64,000 bases of DNA, from NCBI RefSeq assembly GCF_008329605.1, contig NZ_NPKO01000007.1, positions 372,001 through 436,000 on the forward strand, read 5' to 3'. Of the stretch, positions 24,975 to 33,986 are shown one piece after another; position 1 is the first letter of the stretch, and every line of letters begins with the position of its first letter. The DNA is from Mycolicibacterium sp. P9-64. Its GTDB lineage: Bacteria > Actinomycetota > Actinomycetes > Mycobacteriales > Mycobacteriaceae. The notes under the pieces were generated by a model that was given only the letters and a program-made list of their open reading frames with translations, had not been told where the DNA came from and did not search any database. The position numbers were made by a program, and so were the translations under genes.

Positions 24975-25441
24975 GCACGGACGGCTCGCGGGCCCTGCGC
25001 ATCCAGGTGCTCATCGGGCTGATGTGCGTGGCGTTGGTCGCCTACTTCGTCATGCTCGGCCGGGCGGGCGTCATCCTCGTCACCTCGGGGCGTCCCGCGG
25101 CGATCGGCCTCGGTGCGGCGATCTTCCTGCTGCCGATCGTCGGGCTGTGGGCCATGATCGCCACGCTGCGAGCAGGTTTCGCGCATCAACGGCTCGCTCG
25201 CCTCGCCCGTGAAGCTGGCATGGAGCTCGACACCAGCGCGCTGCCGCGCAGACCGTCGGGCCGCATCGAACGCGAGGCCGCCGACGGCCTGTTCGACACG
25301 GTGCGCGCCGAGGTCGAGGAGGAGCCCGACGACTGGCGCCGCTGGTACCGGCTGGCCCGCGCCTACGACTATGCGGGGGACCGCGGCCGGGCCCGCGAGA
25401 CGATGCGCAAGGCCGTCGATATGGAAAGGGCCGGGCGATGA
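24971..25441 (+). CDS. Conserved membrane protein, Rv2772c-like
   Basis: 156 residues. Two hydrophobic segments (IQVLIGLMCVALVAYFVML and GLGAAIFLLPIVGLWAMIA) are followed by a charged cytoplasmic half ending in a tetratricopeptide-like pair of helices (WRRWYRLARAYDYAGDRGRARETMRKAV). It overlaps dapB and the next gene by four bases each, so it is co-translated. Function unknown. Confidence 0.83.
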   Translation: MSTDGSRALRIQVLIGLMCVALVAYFVMLGRAGVILVTSGRPAAIGLGAAIFLLPIVGLWAMIATLRAGFAHQRLARLAREAGMELDTSALPRRPSGRIEREAADGLFDTVRAEVEEEPDDWRRWYRLARAYDYAGDRGRARETMRKAVDMERAGR

Positions 25442-25902
25442 GCAAGACCTTGCTCATCGTTCACCACACGCCGTCTCCGCACTGCCAGGAGATGTTCGAG
25501 GCGGTCCTGGCCGGCGCAACCGACCCGGACATCGAAGGTGTGGAAGTCATTCGGCGACCGGCGCTCACGGTGTCACCCGTCGAGATGCTGCAAGCCGACG
25601 GCTATCTCCTCGGGAGCCCGGCCAACCTCGGGTACATGAGCGGCGCGCTCAAGCACGCCTTCGACCAGAGCTACTACCAGCTGCTCGACACGACCCGCGG
25701 GCGCCCGTTCGGCCTGTACCTGCACGGCAACGAAGGCACCGAGGGAGCCGAGCGTGGCGTCACCGCCATCACGACAGGGCTTGGCTGGGTCAAGGCCGCC
25801 GACACCGTGGTGGTGTCCGGGAAGCCGAGCAAGAGTGACCTGGAATCGTGCTGGAACCTCGGGGCCACGGTTGCTGCGACCCTGGTGATGGATGGGCGCT
25901 GA
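25438..25902 (+). CDS. Flavodoxin-like NAD(P)H oxidoreductase, Rv2771c-like
   Basis: 154 residues. Flavodoxin fold: TLLIVHHTPSPHCQEMFEAV forms the phosphate-binding loop region, YLLGSPANLGYMSGALKHAFD the FMN ring loop and LYLHGNEGTEGAERG a third loop. It probably binds FMN and transfers electrons; partner unknown. It ends the dapB operon. Confidence 0.83.
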   Translation: MSKTLLIVHHTPSPHCQEMFEAVLAGATDPDIEGVEVIRRPALTVSPVEMLQADGYLLGSPANLGYMSGALKHAFDQSYYQLLDTTRGRPFGLYLHGNEGTEGAERGVTAITTGLGWVKAADTVVVSGKPSKSDLESCWNLGATVAATLVMDGR

Positions 25903-25961
25903 CGCGCCGTACACGAGCTCGAATCCCGCCACTGGCCCCACTGTCCGGACTGTAATCCAGG

Positions 25962-26004
25962 TAGTCGACGGTCGTCTTTGCGTGAAATCCAAGTAGTTAG
26001 CTAC
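25962..26004. promoter_or_regulatory. Motif shared with the other PGRS-like gene
   Basis: TAGTCGAC (25962-25969) is followed 16 bp later by TTGCGT (25978-25983) and GAAAT, nearly as at 1076-1105. Just after it is GTAG-TTAG-CTAC (25993-26004), a second symmetric GTAG/CTAC unit. The cluster lies 80-125 bp upstream of the PGRS-like start at 26086 and is a likely activator or repressor region. Confidence 0.45.
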
Positions 26005-26085
26005 GGGTCGCGCGGACGATCTCGCGTGCGATGTTCAGGGGCAGCGTGCGCTGGAGTCGCCCAGCGCCAACGAAAGGTGCCTCCC

Positions 26086-27534
26086 GTGGCCGCTTCTGTG
26101 ATTCGCCCCTCGGTTGCCTTGGGGATCGCCGCCGCGGGTGCGGCGTTATGGCTGGCGACCGCGCCGGCGCCGGAAACCGCGACGTCGGCGATTCAGCTGA
26201 CGTCCGTGGGATCGCCGTTGCCGATGGCGCCACCCGGCACCGAGTGCGCGGAGTTGTTGTGCACCGGCCTGATCGGATCGGGCCAGTCGCCGACGCCGAG
26301 TGCGCTGTATGCCGCGACGATGACGCCGATAACCGTGTCGGCATCCGGGTTGGACCCCGTGAGTGCGGTGTTCCGGATCTTCATCGGGAACGGCACCGCC
26401 GAGAATCCCAACGCGGGGCTGTTGATCGGTAACGGGTTCAATGGCGCGGCAGGCCAGGACGGCGGCCGTGGCGGTTTGTTGTTTGGCTCGGGAGGTGACG
26501 GTGGCGCTGGCGTCGCGGGAGTCAACGGAGGCAGGGGCGGCAACGGCGGCAACAGCGGTCTGATCGGCAACGGCGGCGCCGGCGGGGCCGGATTCTCCGA
26601 CATCGACACGGTCATTGGCGGCACGGCCGTCGGAGGCAACGGCGGAAACGGCGGGCACGCACTGCTGATCGGGGCCGGCGGAGCCGCGGGTGCAGGCGGA
26701 GATGCCGGGTCCCTCGACGATCCGGAGAATCCCAGTTTCGCCACGGCCGGGCGTGGCGGCACCGGCGGCAACGGTGGGCTGCTGGCCGGTGACGCCGGTG
26801 CCGGCGGGGCGGGCGGTTTTGCAACTGGCGCCGTGACGGTGGTGAGCGGCGCCGGAGGCGATGGCGGCGCCGCGATGGTCGGTAATGGTGGCGCTGGAGG
26901 TGCAGGCGGCCGGTCCCTTGCGCATGGCGAGTTGGCCGACTTGACCACCGGTGCTGGCGGCGCCGGCGGCCATTCCGTCGTCGCTGGCGACGGCGGTGCT
27001 GGCGGTGCCGGCGGGAATGCCAACGGCAGCATCATCGCGAACCTGGGCGGCGCGGGTGGTGCCGGCGGCAACGGCGGCGCCCTGACCGGAAACGGCGGCG
27101 ACGGTGGCCGCGGCGGGAATGGCGACGGTTTCGGCGCCAACACCGGTGGAACCGGTGGTGCCGGCGGGTCCGCCATCGGTGTCGGCAACGGCGGTGACGG
27201 CGGCGCAGGGGGTGGCGCCGGGGGCGGTTCTCTCACCGATGGCGGCGAGGGTGGCCGGGGCGGCAACGCCACCGTCGCCGGGAACGGTGGAAACGGCGGC
27301 TCCGGTGGCAACTCGGTAAATTCAGGCCCGACCAACGGTGGCAGGGGCGGTGACGGCGGTACCGGAGGCCCTGCGGGCGGATCCGGCGGGGATGGCGGTG
27401 CGGGCGGCAAAGCCGACTCCACTCTCGGCACCGGCAAGGGCGGTGACGGCGGAAACGGTGGTGCCCCGGGCGGCGGCGGAGGTGCCGGCGGCGACGGAAG
27501 CAGCAGCGACGGCGATGCGGGGAACCCGGGCTAG
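26086..27534 (+). CDS. PGRS-like glycine-rich protein
   Basis: 482 residues from GTG 26086 with AAAGGTG before it. Residues 1-30 (VAASVIRPSVALGIAAAGAA) form a possible signal or anchor. Residues 35-110 are a short non-repetitive domain with two Cys (TECAELLC) and an FIGNGTAENPNAGLLIGNG turn. From there to the end it is Gly-Gly-Ala/Asn repeats. There is no PE domain. The order short domain, IGNG turn, then glycine repeats is the same as in the partial protein at 1-884. Probably surface-exposed; function unknown. Confidence 0.82.
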   Translation: MAASVIRPSVALGIAAAGAALWLATAPAPETATSAIQLTSVGSPLPMAPPGTECAELLCTGLIGSGQSPTPSALYAATMTPITVSASGLDPVSAVFRIFIGNGTAENPNAGLLIGNGFNGAAGQDGGRGGLLFGSGGDGGAGVAGVNGGRGGNGGNSGLIGNGGAGGAGFSDIDTVIGGTAVGGNGGNGGHALLIGAGGAAGAGGDAGSLDDPENPSFATAGRGGTGGNGGLLAGDAGAGGAGGFATGAVTVVSGAGGDGGAAMVGNGGAGGAGGRSLAHGELADLTTGAGGAGGHSVVAGDGGAGGAGGNANGSIIANLGGAGGAGGNGGALTGNGGDGGRGGNGDGFGANTGGTGGAGGSAIGVGNGGDGGAGGGAGGGSLTDGGEGGRGGNATVAGNGGNGGSGGNSVNSGPTNGGRGGDGGTGGPAGGSGGDGGAGGKADSTLGTGKGGDGGNGGAPGGGGGAGGDGSSSDGDAGNPG

Positions 27535-27585
27535 CGGCACCGCGAATTTGAGGATCCTTTGAGGCGTACCCCTTAACTTGCTGGC

Positions 27586-28623
27586 ATGTGCCTCATTCGC
27601 CGCTGGCTGGCCGCTCTCGCGATACTCGGAGCGGTCGTCACGCTCGCAGCGGGCTGCGGCCCGCAACACGTTGCCGAGCCGCGGGCCTCGTCGCCGGGCG
27701 CGGCAAGTCCGTCGGCCGCTCCCGCGCCGACGCCGACCACCGTCACCCAATTCGATCCGCAGTGGATGGGCCTGGTGCCCGACCAGCCTCGGGGCTGGAA
27801 GGAACTCAACCGCCGGATCACGGGCGAGTTCCAACAGTTCAGCCTCCGTCCGGCCGACGAAACCGAAATGAGGATGGGCTGCAACGGGTGTGCGCCGTGG
27901 ACCGTCGACCTGACCGCTTATGCCCCAGGCAAATTCGACCCGACGGAGGCGCAGACGGGTCAGCTGGTCAACGTCAACGGCGAAGGCGACGGCTTCCTAA
28001 CCGAAGACCCCGCCAAGCACACCGCCACCTTGACGTGGCCGTACGCGGACAGTGCGTGGGCGACGGTGAAGGGATTGACCCCTGCGACAACCCAACTCGA
28101 TCGCATGGTGGAACTCGCTCACGCCCTGAAACCTGTGGAACGTACCCCGATCCGGCTTCCGATGAGCATGCCGGAGGTGCCCGCGAACATGCCGTTGGCG
28201 GAGATCAACGTCGACGGGACGGGGGATTACGGCACCGTCATCGAGTTCGCTCCGTGCGGCAGACCCACCAACGGTGGCGCGGGTGACTGCGGACGTCAAC
28301 CCGACGTCGAGACCATGAGCGTGCACATCTGGCCGTCCGACCGTGTCGACTGGTACTTCAACGACGAGGGCGCAGTGCCGTTGAAGATCGGCGGCAAAGA
28401 CGGTTTCTTCGACGACGCCCTGACCGGAGCAGGCGACCACGCCGCCGTTCAGGTGCAGCCCGGAATGCTGGTCGTGTTCGACAGCGGCGTCGGTGACGTC
28501 TACCGCACCGGCGACCCGCCGCAGCCCCCGACGAGGCTCAAGACCATTCTCGCGACGCTCGAGTGGGCGCCCGATCCGGCCAACGAAGCGAGCTGGACGC
28601 CGGTCTCCGACTGGGCGAAATAA
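27586..28623 (+). CDS. Putative lipoprotein of unknown function
   Basis: 345 residues. Signal peptide MCLIRRWLAALAILGAVVTL ends in the lipobox LAAGC, followed by a Ser/Pro/Ala-rich linker (SPGAASPSAAPAPTPTT). The globular part has paired Cys (GCNGC; CGRPTNGGAGDCG) and many Trp residues. Family not recognised. It follows the PGRS-like gene by 51 bp, but co-transcription cannot be judged. Confidence 0.75.
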   Translation: MCLIRRWLAALAILGAVVTLAAGCGPQHVAEPRASSPGAASPSAAPAPTPTTVTQFDPQWMGLVPDQPRGWKELNRRITGEFQQFSLRPADETEMRMGCNGCAPWTVDLTAYAPGKFDPTEAQTGQLVNVNGEGDGFLTEDPAKHTATLTWPYADSAWATVKGLTPATTQLDRMVELAHALKPVERTPIRLPMSMPEVPANMPLAEINVDGTGDYGTVIEFAPCGRPTNGGAGDCGRQPDVETMSVHIWPSDRVDWYFNDEGAVPLKIGGKDGFFDDALTGAGDHAAVQVQPGMLVVFDSGVGDVYRTGDPPQPPTRLKTILATLEWAPDPANEASWTPVSDWAK

Positions 28624-28659
28624 CGCATCGATGGCCGTCGACGCTGTAGAAAGCTAGGC

Positions 28660-29130
28660 ATGCCAGGTATCGCCGAACTCGCCATGGCCGGCGCACCCAT
28701 CGCTGGAGGGGCGTTGCTCGGCATCGCCGCCGGAAATCTGCGTCCACCGGACGTGCGCGGGATGATCAAGGCCGACATGGAGCTACTCGAGCTCATCCCT
28801 GCCGATCAGGTCGAGCGGCGGGCTGAGTTGCAGCGCGTCATCGACCTCCGCATCGACGACCTGATCGCCGGTGTCGACAAGAGCCACTCGCTGCGCGAGA
28901 TGGCGCTGAGTTACCGCGGAAACTGGCGCGACATCGTCGTGTTCATCTGCGCGATCCTGTTCACGATCGTGTGGTGGAACGTCAGCCACAGCCGGACCAA
29001 CTGGCTGATGATGTTCATCGTCATGATCGTGGCGTCGATCGCGGCGGGGCTCTACGCGAGCCGCGGCGTCGTGCGCGCGCTGCGGTCACTGGCCCGCCAC
29101 CACGACGAGGAGAAGAGCGACGATCAGTAG
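28660..29130 (+). CDS. Small membrane protein of unknown function
   Basis: 156 residues. An N-terminal hydrophobic stretch (GAPIAGGALLGIAAGN), a central charged helical region, then two clear membrane helices (DIVVFICAILFTIVWWNV; WLMMFIVMIVASIAAGLYA) and a basic/acidic tail. Its 3' end overlaps the convergent CitE-like gene by 7 bp. Family not recognised. Confidence 0.7.
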   Translation: MPGIAELAMAGAPIAGGALLGIAAGNLRPPDVRGMIKADMELLELIPADQVERRAELQRVIDLRIDDLIAGVDKSHSLREMALSYRGNWRDIVVFICAILFTIVWWNVSHSRTNWLMMFIVMIVASIAAGLYASRGVVRALRSLARHHDEEKSDDQ

Positions 29131-30050
29131 TGGTAGGTGTCCGACGGCGCGGGTACGTGATCCGGGTCGTCGCTGAACTCCGACTCGTGGATGCCGTACG
29201 CCTTGGCCAGGTCGAGGATCTTGGTGGCGCGGGCGATGCGCGGCAGGTCTGAGCCGTTGCGGATCTCACCACCGTCGCGCTGAAACTCGGCGAAGAACTC
29301 GTTGGCCCAACTGATTTCGTCCTGCGAGGGGGACAGGCCCTCGTTCACGGTGGAGCACTGGTCGGGGGTCAGGCAGATCTTGCCGGTCATGCCGAACTCG
29401 GCGGAGACGGCGGTGGCCTCACTGAGCCGCAGCGCGCTCGACCCCACCGTCGGTCCGTCGATGGCGCTGGGCAGGTGTGCCGCCTTGGCCGCGATGGTGA
29501 ACCGTGACCGTGCGTAGGCCAGCGTGGCCGGGTTGTCGCCGAATCCGGTGTCGCGGCGGAAGTCGCCGATGCCGAAGGCCAGGCGGAAGGTGCCCTTCGT
29601 CGCTGCGATCTCCGTGATGCGCTCCAGCCCGCGGGCCGTCTCCACCAGGGCGACGATCGGCACGTTCGGTAGCCGCTTGGCGGTCTCGGTGACGTGGTCG
29701 ACCGATTCGACCATCGCCAGCATGATGCCGCCGACCGTCGTGTTGGACAGCAGCTCGAGATCGTCGGCCCACCACTGGGTGCCGAAGCCGTTGACGCGAA
29801 CCCAGTCGGAGTTTCCTGCGGCCAGCCAACGGGTCACGTTGTCGCGGGCGGCGGCCTTGTCCTTGGGCGCGACGGCATCCTCGATGTCGAGGACGACGAT
29901 GTCGGCCCGGGAGTGGGCGGCCGGGGCGAATCGGTCGAACTGTGCGCCGTTGACGAGCAGCCAGCTTCTGGCGAGTACCGGGTCTATGCGGAATCCCGGT
30001 TCGCTGGGGTCGGACTCGTTGGTGCTGGTCTGGTCGTACACGCCGTTCAT
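29124..30050 (-). CDS. HpcH/HpaI aldolase / citrate-lyase beta-like (CitE) protein
   Basis: 308 residues. RSWLLVNGAQFDRF, VVLDIEDAVAPKDK, WVRVNGFGTQWWADD, GIMLAMVES, ALVETARGL and LAFGIGDFRRDTG follow the CitE TIM-barrel order with the metal-binding Glu/Asp residues. Relatives cleave acyl-CoA thioesters such as malyl- or citramalyl-CoA. No partner citrate lyase subunits are near, so a stand-alone lyase or thioesterase is likely. Confidence 0.85.
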   Translation of the reverse strand: MNGVYDQTSTNESDPSEPGFRIDPVLARSWLLVNGAQFDRFAPAAHSRADIVVLDIEDAVAPKDKAAARDNVTRWLAAGNSDWVRVNGFGTQWWADDLELLSNTTVGGIMLAMVESVDHVTETAKRLPNVPIVALVETARGLERITEIAATKGTFRLAFGIGDFRRDTGFGDNPATLAYARSRFTIAAKAAHLPSAIDGPTVGSSALRLSEATAVSAEFGMTGKICLTPDQCSTVNEGLSPSQDEISWANEFFAEFQRDGGEIRNGSDLPRIARATKILDLAKAYGIHESEFSDDPDHVPAPSDTYHY

Positions 30051-30097
30051 GGTCGCCTACCGGGCCACGGTCGGGCAACGCGGGTTGCCCACGCGGG

Positions 30098-30838
30098 TCA
30101 TCCCAGCTTTGCGCCGAAGAAGCTCTCCATCGCCTTCCAGTGCCGTTCGGCGGCGTCCGCGTCGTAGGCGGCGCGGTGGTCGGAAACCGCGAATCCGTGC
30201 GCTGCGGCGTACCACTCGATGGTGTGCTCGACGTCCGCCGCGGTCAGCGCCTTGTCCAGGGTCTCGGCCGACTCAGGCGTGAAGGACGCGTCGTTCTCGG
30301 CGCCGCCGACGTACACCGCGGCCTGGATCTGGTCGGCCAGCAGATGCGGGCTGCCGGGATCGTCGGTCGCCAGCCCGCCGCCGTGGAACGACATCGCCGC
30401 GGCCACCCGGTCGGGGACACGCCCCGCCACCACCAATGACGTGCGTCCACCCATGCAGTAGCCCGTGGTGCCGAACGTGGTGCCGCTGACCTCGGGCCGG
30501 GACTCCAGGTAGTCGAAGAACGCTGACGCGTCGGCCGCCATCAGTTCGGGGGTGATGGCCTTCATCATCGACATGACGCGCTTGCGCTCGTCGGGATCGC
30601 TGAACGCGGTGTTCAGGTCGAACGGCGCCCAGTCGCCTGCCCTGTAGTAGACGTCGGGCACCAGTACGGCGTAGCCGTAACCGGCCAGCTTCTCGGCCAT
30701 CTCGTCGAAGACCGGGCGCCGGCTGCCAGCGTCCGGATACATCACGATGCCGGGCCAGGGGCCGTCGCCCTCCGGCGTGGCGAACGTGACGGCACAGCTT
30801 CCATCGGGCGTGGTGATCCTGTCGGTGATGGTCGGCAT
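30098..30838 (-). CDS. Dienelactone hydrolase-family protein, Rv2765-like
   Basis: 246 residues. Alpha/beta-hydrolase with Cys nucleophile in GYCMGG (Cys128) and His in AAHGFAVSD, the usual DLH Cys-Asp-His triad. It lies divergent from thyA as Rv2765 does. Family role: hydrolysis of lactones or small esters; physiological substrate unknown. Confidence 0.88.
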   Translation of the reverse strand: MPTITDRITTPDGSCAVTFATPEGDGPWPGIVMYPDAGSRRPVFDEMAEKLAGYGYAVLVPDVYYRAGDWAPFDLNTAFSDPDERKRVMSMMKAITPELMAADASAFFDYLESRPEVSGTTFGTTGYCMGGRTSLVVAGRVPDRVAAAMSFHGGGLATDDPGSPHLLADQIQAAVYVGGAENDASFTPESAETLDKALTAADVEHTIEWYAAAHGFAVSDHRAAYDADAAERHWKAMESFFGAKLG

Positions 30839-30879
30839 GCCTCCGTTTTACTCCCCGACGCTGGAAGTAAGCTGACCGC

Positions 30880-31680
30880 GTGGCGATCGCAACTCCGTAC
30901 GAGGATCTCTTGCGACTGGTGCTCGAGACCGGCACGCCCAAGTCAGACCGCACCGGCACGGGAACCCGCAGCCTGTTCGGCCACCAGTTGCGCTACGACC
31001 TGGCCGTTGGCTTTCCGCTGATCACCACCAAGAAGGTGCATCTCAAGTCGGTCGTCTACGAGCTGCTGTGGTTCCTGCGCGGCGAGTCGAACGTGCGCTG
31101 GCTGCAGGAGCGCGGCGTCACCATTTGGGACGAATGGGCCAGCAGCACAGGCGATCTCGGCCCGATATACGGTGTGCAGTGGCGGTCCTGGCCCACCCCG
31201 TCGGGCGATCACGTCGACCAGATCTCCGCCGCGCTGGAGCTGCTGCGCAACGATCCCGACTCGCGCCGCAACATCGTCTCGGCCTGGAACGTCGGCGAGA
31301 TCCCGCAGATGGCGCTGCCGCCGTGTCACGCGTTCTTTCAGTTCTACGTCGCCGACGGCAAGCTGTCGTGCCAGCTGTATCAGCGCAGCGCGGACCTGTT
31401 CCTCGGTGTGCCGTTCAACATCGCCAGCTACGCTCTGCTGACCCACATGATGGCGGCGCAGGCCGGCCTGGCCGTCGGGGAGTTCGTCTGGACGGGCGGC
31501 GACTGCCACATCTACGACAACCACGTCGAGCAGGTCGAGCTGCAGCTCAGCCGCGACCCGCGCCCGTACCCGGAACTCGTTCTCGCACCGCGTGATTCGA
31601 TCTTCGACTACGAATACGAAGACATCGAGATCAAGAACTACGATCCCCATCCGGCGATCAAGGCCCCCGTAGCCGTATGA
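30880..31680 (+). CDS. thyA: Thymidylate synthase
   Basis: 266 residues from GTG 30880. Complete ThyA signature: RTGTGTRSLFG, the dUMP phosphate site, nucleophile in PPCHAFFQFYV (Cys149), QRSADLFLGVPFNIASYA and GDCHIYDNH. It methylates dUMP using methylene-tetrahydrofolate and yields dihydrofolate, which the overlapping dfrA product recycles. ATGA overlap couples the two. Confidence 0.97.
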   Translation: MAIATPYEDLLRLVLETGTPKSDRTGTGTRSLFGHQLRYDLAVGFPLITTKKVHLKSVVYELLWFLRGESNVRWLQERGVTIWDEWASSTGDLGPIYGVQWRSWPTPSGDHVDQISAALELLRNDPDSRRNIVSAWNVGEIPQMALPPCHAFFQFYVADGKLSCQLYQRSADLFLGVPFNIASYALLTHMMAAQAGLAVGEFVWTGGDCHIYDNHVEQVELQLSRDPRPYPELVLAPRDSIFDYEYEDIEIKNYDPHPAIKAPVAV

Positions 31681-32159
31681 ATCTTGGCCTGATCTGGGCA
31701 CAATCCACCTCGGGGGTCATCGGTCGCGACAACGGCATTCCATGGCGACTGCCCGAGGACCTGGCCCGCTTCAAGGAGCTGACCATGGGACACACCGTCG
31801 TCATGGGCAGATTGACCTGGGAATCGCTGCCCGCGAAGGTGCGGCCGCTGCCGGGACGAAGAAATGTCGTAGTCACCCGGCAAGCTGAGTACGTGGCAGA
31901 CGGAGCCGTGGTGGTGGACGGGTTGGACGAGGCGCTATCAGACGGGGAGAGCTGGGTGATCGGCGGCGCGCAGATCTATGCGCTCGCCGTGCCGATGGCC
32001 GCCCGATGTGAGGTCACCGAGGTGGAGGTCGACCTGCGTCGCGAGGACGGCGACGCGGTGGCGCCCGTTCTCGACGAGTCGTGGGTCGGTACCTCGGGCG
32101 ACTGGCTGACCAGCACGTCCGGTCTGCGGTACCGGTTCCACACGTACCTGCGGCCGTGA
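31677..32159 (+). CDS. dfrA: Dihydrofolate reductase
   Basis: 160 residues. LIWAQSTSGVIGRDNGIPWRLPEDLARFK, GRLTWESLP, and the NADPH loop VIGGAQIYALA are present with normal spacing. It reduces dihydrofolate to tetrahydrofolate and is the trimethoprim target. It overlaps thyA upstream and the AlkX-like gene downstream by four bases each. Confidence 0.97.
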   Translation: MNLGLIWAQSTSGVIGRDNGIPWRLPEDLARFKELTMGHTVVMGRLTWESLPAKVRPLPGRRNVVVTRQAEYVADGAVVVDGLDEALSDGESWVIGGAQIYALAVPMAARCEVTEVEVDLRREDGDAVAPVLDESWVGTSGDWLTSTSGLRYRFHTYLRP

Positions 32160-33364
32160 GGCTCAGCGCCGACGCAGCGCGCCGAACGGCCGTCGCTGCT
32201 CAGGGTTTTGCCGAGTCCAAGCCCGCGGGCGCGGTCACGCGCGCGCACCTACGCCGCCTCGTCTCCCGGATCCAGGTACTGCAGCTCGACTCGGTGTCGG
32301 TGGCGGTGCGGGCGCACTACGCGCCGATCTTCAGCAGGCTGGGCCCGTACGACCGCGAAATCCTCGAGAAGGCGGCGTGGAGCCACAGCGCCAAGTCACC
32401 CCGACTGCTCGTCGAATACTGGGCGCACGAGGCCGCGCTGATGGCGGTCGACGACTGGCCGTTGCTGCGCTGGCGGATGCGCGAGTACGAGCACGGCCGC
32501 TGGGGCACGGAGATCGTCAAGAAGAACGGCAGGCTGGCCGAGAACATCGTTGCGGCGGTGACCGAGTTGGGCCCGTCGACCGCCGGGCAGATCGAGGCGC
32601 ATCTGGAAGTGGAGCGGCCAGGGCGCAAGGGGCCGTGGTGGGATCGCAGCGACACCAAGTGGGTGGCGGAGGCGCTGTGGTCCTCCGGCGTGCTCACGAC
32701 GTCGACGAGGGTCGGTTTCGCGCGGCATTACGACCTCAGCGAGCGCGTGCTGCCTCCGGAGGTGTTCGCGCGGGAGGTCGACGACACCGAGGCGGTGAGG
32801 CAGCTGGTGCTGCGTGCGGCGGGAGCTCTCGGTGTGGCCACGGAGACCGACCTTCGCGACTACTTCCGGCTGAACCCGAAGCTGAGCAAGCCCGCGGTCG
32901 CGGCGCTGGTGGCCTCCGGTGAGCTCGAAGAGGTCGAGGTCGACGGATGGGGGGCGCCTGCGTACCTGCCTGCGGGGCAGACGGTGCCGCGGCGGGATCG
33001 GGGCACCGCACTGCTGTGCCCCTTCGATCCGCTGATCTTCTTCCGGCCCCGCGTGGAGCGCCTGTTCGGGTTTCACTACCGCATCGAGATCTACGTCCCA
33101 CAGCCGAAGCGCCAATTCGGTTACTACGTATGGCCGTTCCTGCTCGACGGCCGCCTGGTCGGCCGGGTCGACCTGAAGGCGGAGCGCGCGTCCGGCGCGC
33201 TGAACGTCGTCGGCGCCTTCACCGAGCCGGGACACGACGCGGGGTACGTCGCAGGTGCGTTGGCTGGCGAACTGCGTTCGATGGCGTCGTGGTTGGACCT
33301 CGACGACGTGACGGTGGGCGAGCGCGGAGATCTGGTGGGCCCGCTGCGCAAGGCGTTGCGGTGA
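32156..33364 (+). CDS. Winged-helix DNA glycosylase, YcaQ/AlkX type (Rv2762c-like)
   Basis: 402 residues from the GTG overlapping the dfrA stop. HTH_42 (DUF1006) family: three winged helices and the catalytic region LQLDSVSVAVRAHY, with Gln43-Leu-Asp45. AlkZ enzymes carry a Gln-x-Gln motif and YcaQ/AlkX enzymes Gln-x-Asp, so this is the latter type, which unhooks interstrand crosslinks and removes N7-alkylpurines. The C-terminal PFDPLIFFRPRVERLFGFHYRIE is also typical. Co-translation with thyA-dfrA would link nucleotide supply and repair. Confidence 0.85.
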   Translation: MRLSADAARRTAVAAQGFAESKPAGAVTRAHLRRLVSRIQVLQLDSVSVAVRAHYAPIFSRLGPYDREILEKAAWSHSAKSPRLLVEYWAHEAALMAVDDWPLLRWRMREYEHGRWGTEIVKKNGRLAENIVAAVTELGPSTAGQIEAHLEVERPGRKGPWWDRSDTKWVAEALWSSGVLTTSTRVGFARHYDLSERVLPPEVFAREVDDTEAVRQLVLRAAGALGVATETDLRDYFRLNPKLSKPAVAALVASGELEEVEVDGWGAPAYLPAGQTVPRRDRGTALLCPFDPLIFFRPRVERLFGFHYRIEIYVPQPKRQFGYYVWPFLLDGRLVGRVDLKAERASGALNVVGAFTEPGHDAGYVAGALAGELRSMASWLDLDDVTVGERGDLVGPLRKALR

Positions 33365-33368
33365 CGGC

Positions 33369-33956
33369 TCAGGCCAACGGAATGTCGTTGTCGCCCTTGG
33401 ATTCCTGATACTGATCCGAGAGTGCCGCGTAACGCGCCTTGATGCGGTCGGTCTGTTCGCGCAGCTGCGTGCGTAGCGGCTCGGACTCGGAATCGACGAG
33501 ATCGCGGATCGAGTATGCCGTCCAAAAGGCGTTGGTGCGCCGGTAGCCACCGGGCTCCAGTCCGAAGACCTCCTTGAGGATCTTCAGATCGTGGGGGATC
33601 GCGAAGGCGTCCCGTGAATCCTCGTGACTGTAGAAGTAGTAGTAGTTGTCGAACCCCGCCCAGGTGATGGCCGACATGCACAGCGTGCAAGGTTCGTGGG
33701 TGGTGAGGAACACCAACTCGGCCGTCCGCGGCCGCTCGGTGAGCTCGTAGAACTCGTTGAGCGTGTTGATCTCACCGTGCAGCAGCGGGTTGTCGGTCTC
33801 GTCGTTGGTGCCGACCATCACCAGCGACAGGTCGGACTTGCGCAGGATCGCCGCACCGAACACCTTGTTGCCCGCGGCGACGCCACGTTCGGTCAGCGGC
33901 AGGATGTCGTCGTCGATGACGTCGAGCAGGCGCGGGGCGATGGACGTCGCAGTCAT
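33369..33956 (-). CDS. Zinc-dependent nucleoside/cytidine deaminase-like protein
   Basis: 195 residues. Zinc site HGE (His60, Glu62) and PCTLC (Cys90, Cys93) of the cytidine deaminase superfamily, followed by an aromatic YYYFYSHEDS and a long helical C-terminus not found in minimal CDA proteins. It resembles guanine/other nucleobase deaminases; substrate unknown. It is last in a minus-strand run with an APC permease and a Pip-like hydrolase, divergent from a GntR regulator, suggesting a catabolic module. Confidence 0.82.
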   Translation of the reverse strand: MTATSIAPRLLDVIDDDILPLTERGVAAGNKVFGAAILRKSDLSLVMVGTNDETDNPLLHGEINTLNEFYELTERPRTAELVFLTTHEPCTLCMSAITWAGFDNYYYFYSHEDSRDAFAIPHDLKILKEVFGLEPGGYRRTNAFWTAYSIRDLVDSESEPLRTQLREQTDRIKARYAALSDQYQESKGDNDIPLA

Positions 33957-33986
33957 GGCTCACCCTAACGCCGACGCGCCCGACCG

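Noticed and set aside
26193..27437. Long proline-rich minus-strand open frame
   Set aside because: Antisense shadow of the PGRS-like gene at 26086-27534, for the same reason.
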